64,000 nt of DNA from assembly GCF_030323865.1 (NCBI RefSeq), contig NZ_CP066362.1, positions 2,356,001-2,420,000 of the forward strand, written 5' to 3'. The stretch is from Pseudarthrobacter defluvii. Its GTDB lineage: Bacteria > Actinomycetota > Actinomycetes > Actinomycetales > Micrococcaceae. Under the pieces are notes generated by a model. It did not search any database, was not told the origin of the DNA, and worked only from the letters and a program-made list of their open reading frames with translations. This document shows positions 63,854 through 64,000 of the stretch, piece by piece. Both the position numbers and the translations under genes were made by a program. The first letter of the stretch is position 1. Each line of letters begins with the position of its first letter.

Positions 63854-64000
63854 CTACTTTCCCAGGAACTTGTCGAAGCCCTTGGGGAGGTTCAGCTGGG
63901 AGGGATCGAACTCGCCACTTTGCTGGCCGAAGGCGGCCCCGGTGGGCAGTGCCTTGGCAGCATTGGCGCGGCGGGCTTCGGCTTCCTTGCGCTCCTGCGC
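63854..64000 (-). CDS. ffh: Signal recognition particle protein Ffh, C-terminal end (cut by window edge)
   Basis: The last 48 codons, ending DPSQLNLPKGFDKFLGK, after AQERKEAEARRANAAKALPTG. This matches the actinobacterial Ffh tail that follows the methionine-rich M domain. The frame runs unbroken to the right edge. Its position before rpsP (with an inserted block between) supports the call. The GTPase and most of the M domain lie outside the window. Confidence 0.75.
   Translation of the reverse strand, partial: AQERKEAEARRANAAKALPTGAAFGQQSGEFDPSQLNLPKGFDKFLGK

Overview
The window is high-GC actinobacterial DNA that fits the family Micrococcaceae, most likely Arthrobacter or Pseudarthrobacter. 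The evidence is the dense GC-rich gene packing, frequent GTG/TTG starts and apparently leaderless starts (a -10 box directly before the start codon), actinobacteria-restricted families (DUF3052, DUF3145, DUF2469), a stand-alone AceE-type pyruvate dehydrogenase, a PucR-type FasR regulator before fabD-fabH-acpP-fabF, and MptA/B-type mannosyltransferase. The genus is inferred from memory of gene order; no search was run. About 69 protein genes, three tRNAs (Arg, His, Val), RNase P RNA and one TPP riboswitch are supported.

Layout. 0-8 kb: end of pepN, OsmC, an epimerase-like protein, MscS channel plus truncated haemoglobin, TesB thioesterase, EttA, a lipoprotein and an SSB paralogue. 8.3-10 kb: tRNA-Arg and a lone membrane protein. 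10-20.3 kb: a carbohydrate region. A ROK regulator (XylR) diverges from xylA-xylB across a shared operator/promoter. A three-gene operon (Gfo/Idh/MocA dehydrogenase, DUF993 protein, TIM-barrel isomerase-like protein) diverges from its own LacI regulator, which is followed by an esterase and faces an aldose 1-epimerase. 20.4-31 kb: a DNA-alkylation-repair-like gene with an in-frame amber codon, a mannosyltransferase, orn, tRNA-His, def, an HNH protein, a long-form GAPDH, TspO, rnpB, YaaA, a coiled-coil/zinc-ribbon-like protein and Nif3. 31-37 kb: msrA, cysK-cysE, an SDR, and gnd with a divergent GntR regulator. 37-39 kb: tRNA-Val and a DUF3052-peroxiredoxin-sirtuin operon. 39.5-47.6 kb: aceE, then fasR and the fab operon, which link acetyl-CoA supply to fatty-acid synthesis.

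47.6-58.2 kb is a conserved minus-strand chain: rpsP-khpA-rimM-trmD, rplS-lepB-lepB-rnhB-DUF2469-yraN-yifB-dprA-xerC-DUF3145. It covers ribosome maturation, protein export and DNA uptake/recombination. 58.3-63.8 kb holds a ring-cleavage-type VOC protein, an amidohydrolase, thiC under a TPP riboswitch and a hydrolase. This block separates rpsP from ffh, whose 3' end closes the window.

No CRISPR array, prophage, insertion sequence or integrase was seen. The most interesting items are the LacI-controlled dehydrogenase/DUF993/isomerase operon, several strong inverted repeats at divergent promoters, the amber codon at 20388, and a terminator-like hairpin inside the first codons of a signal peptidase gene.
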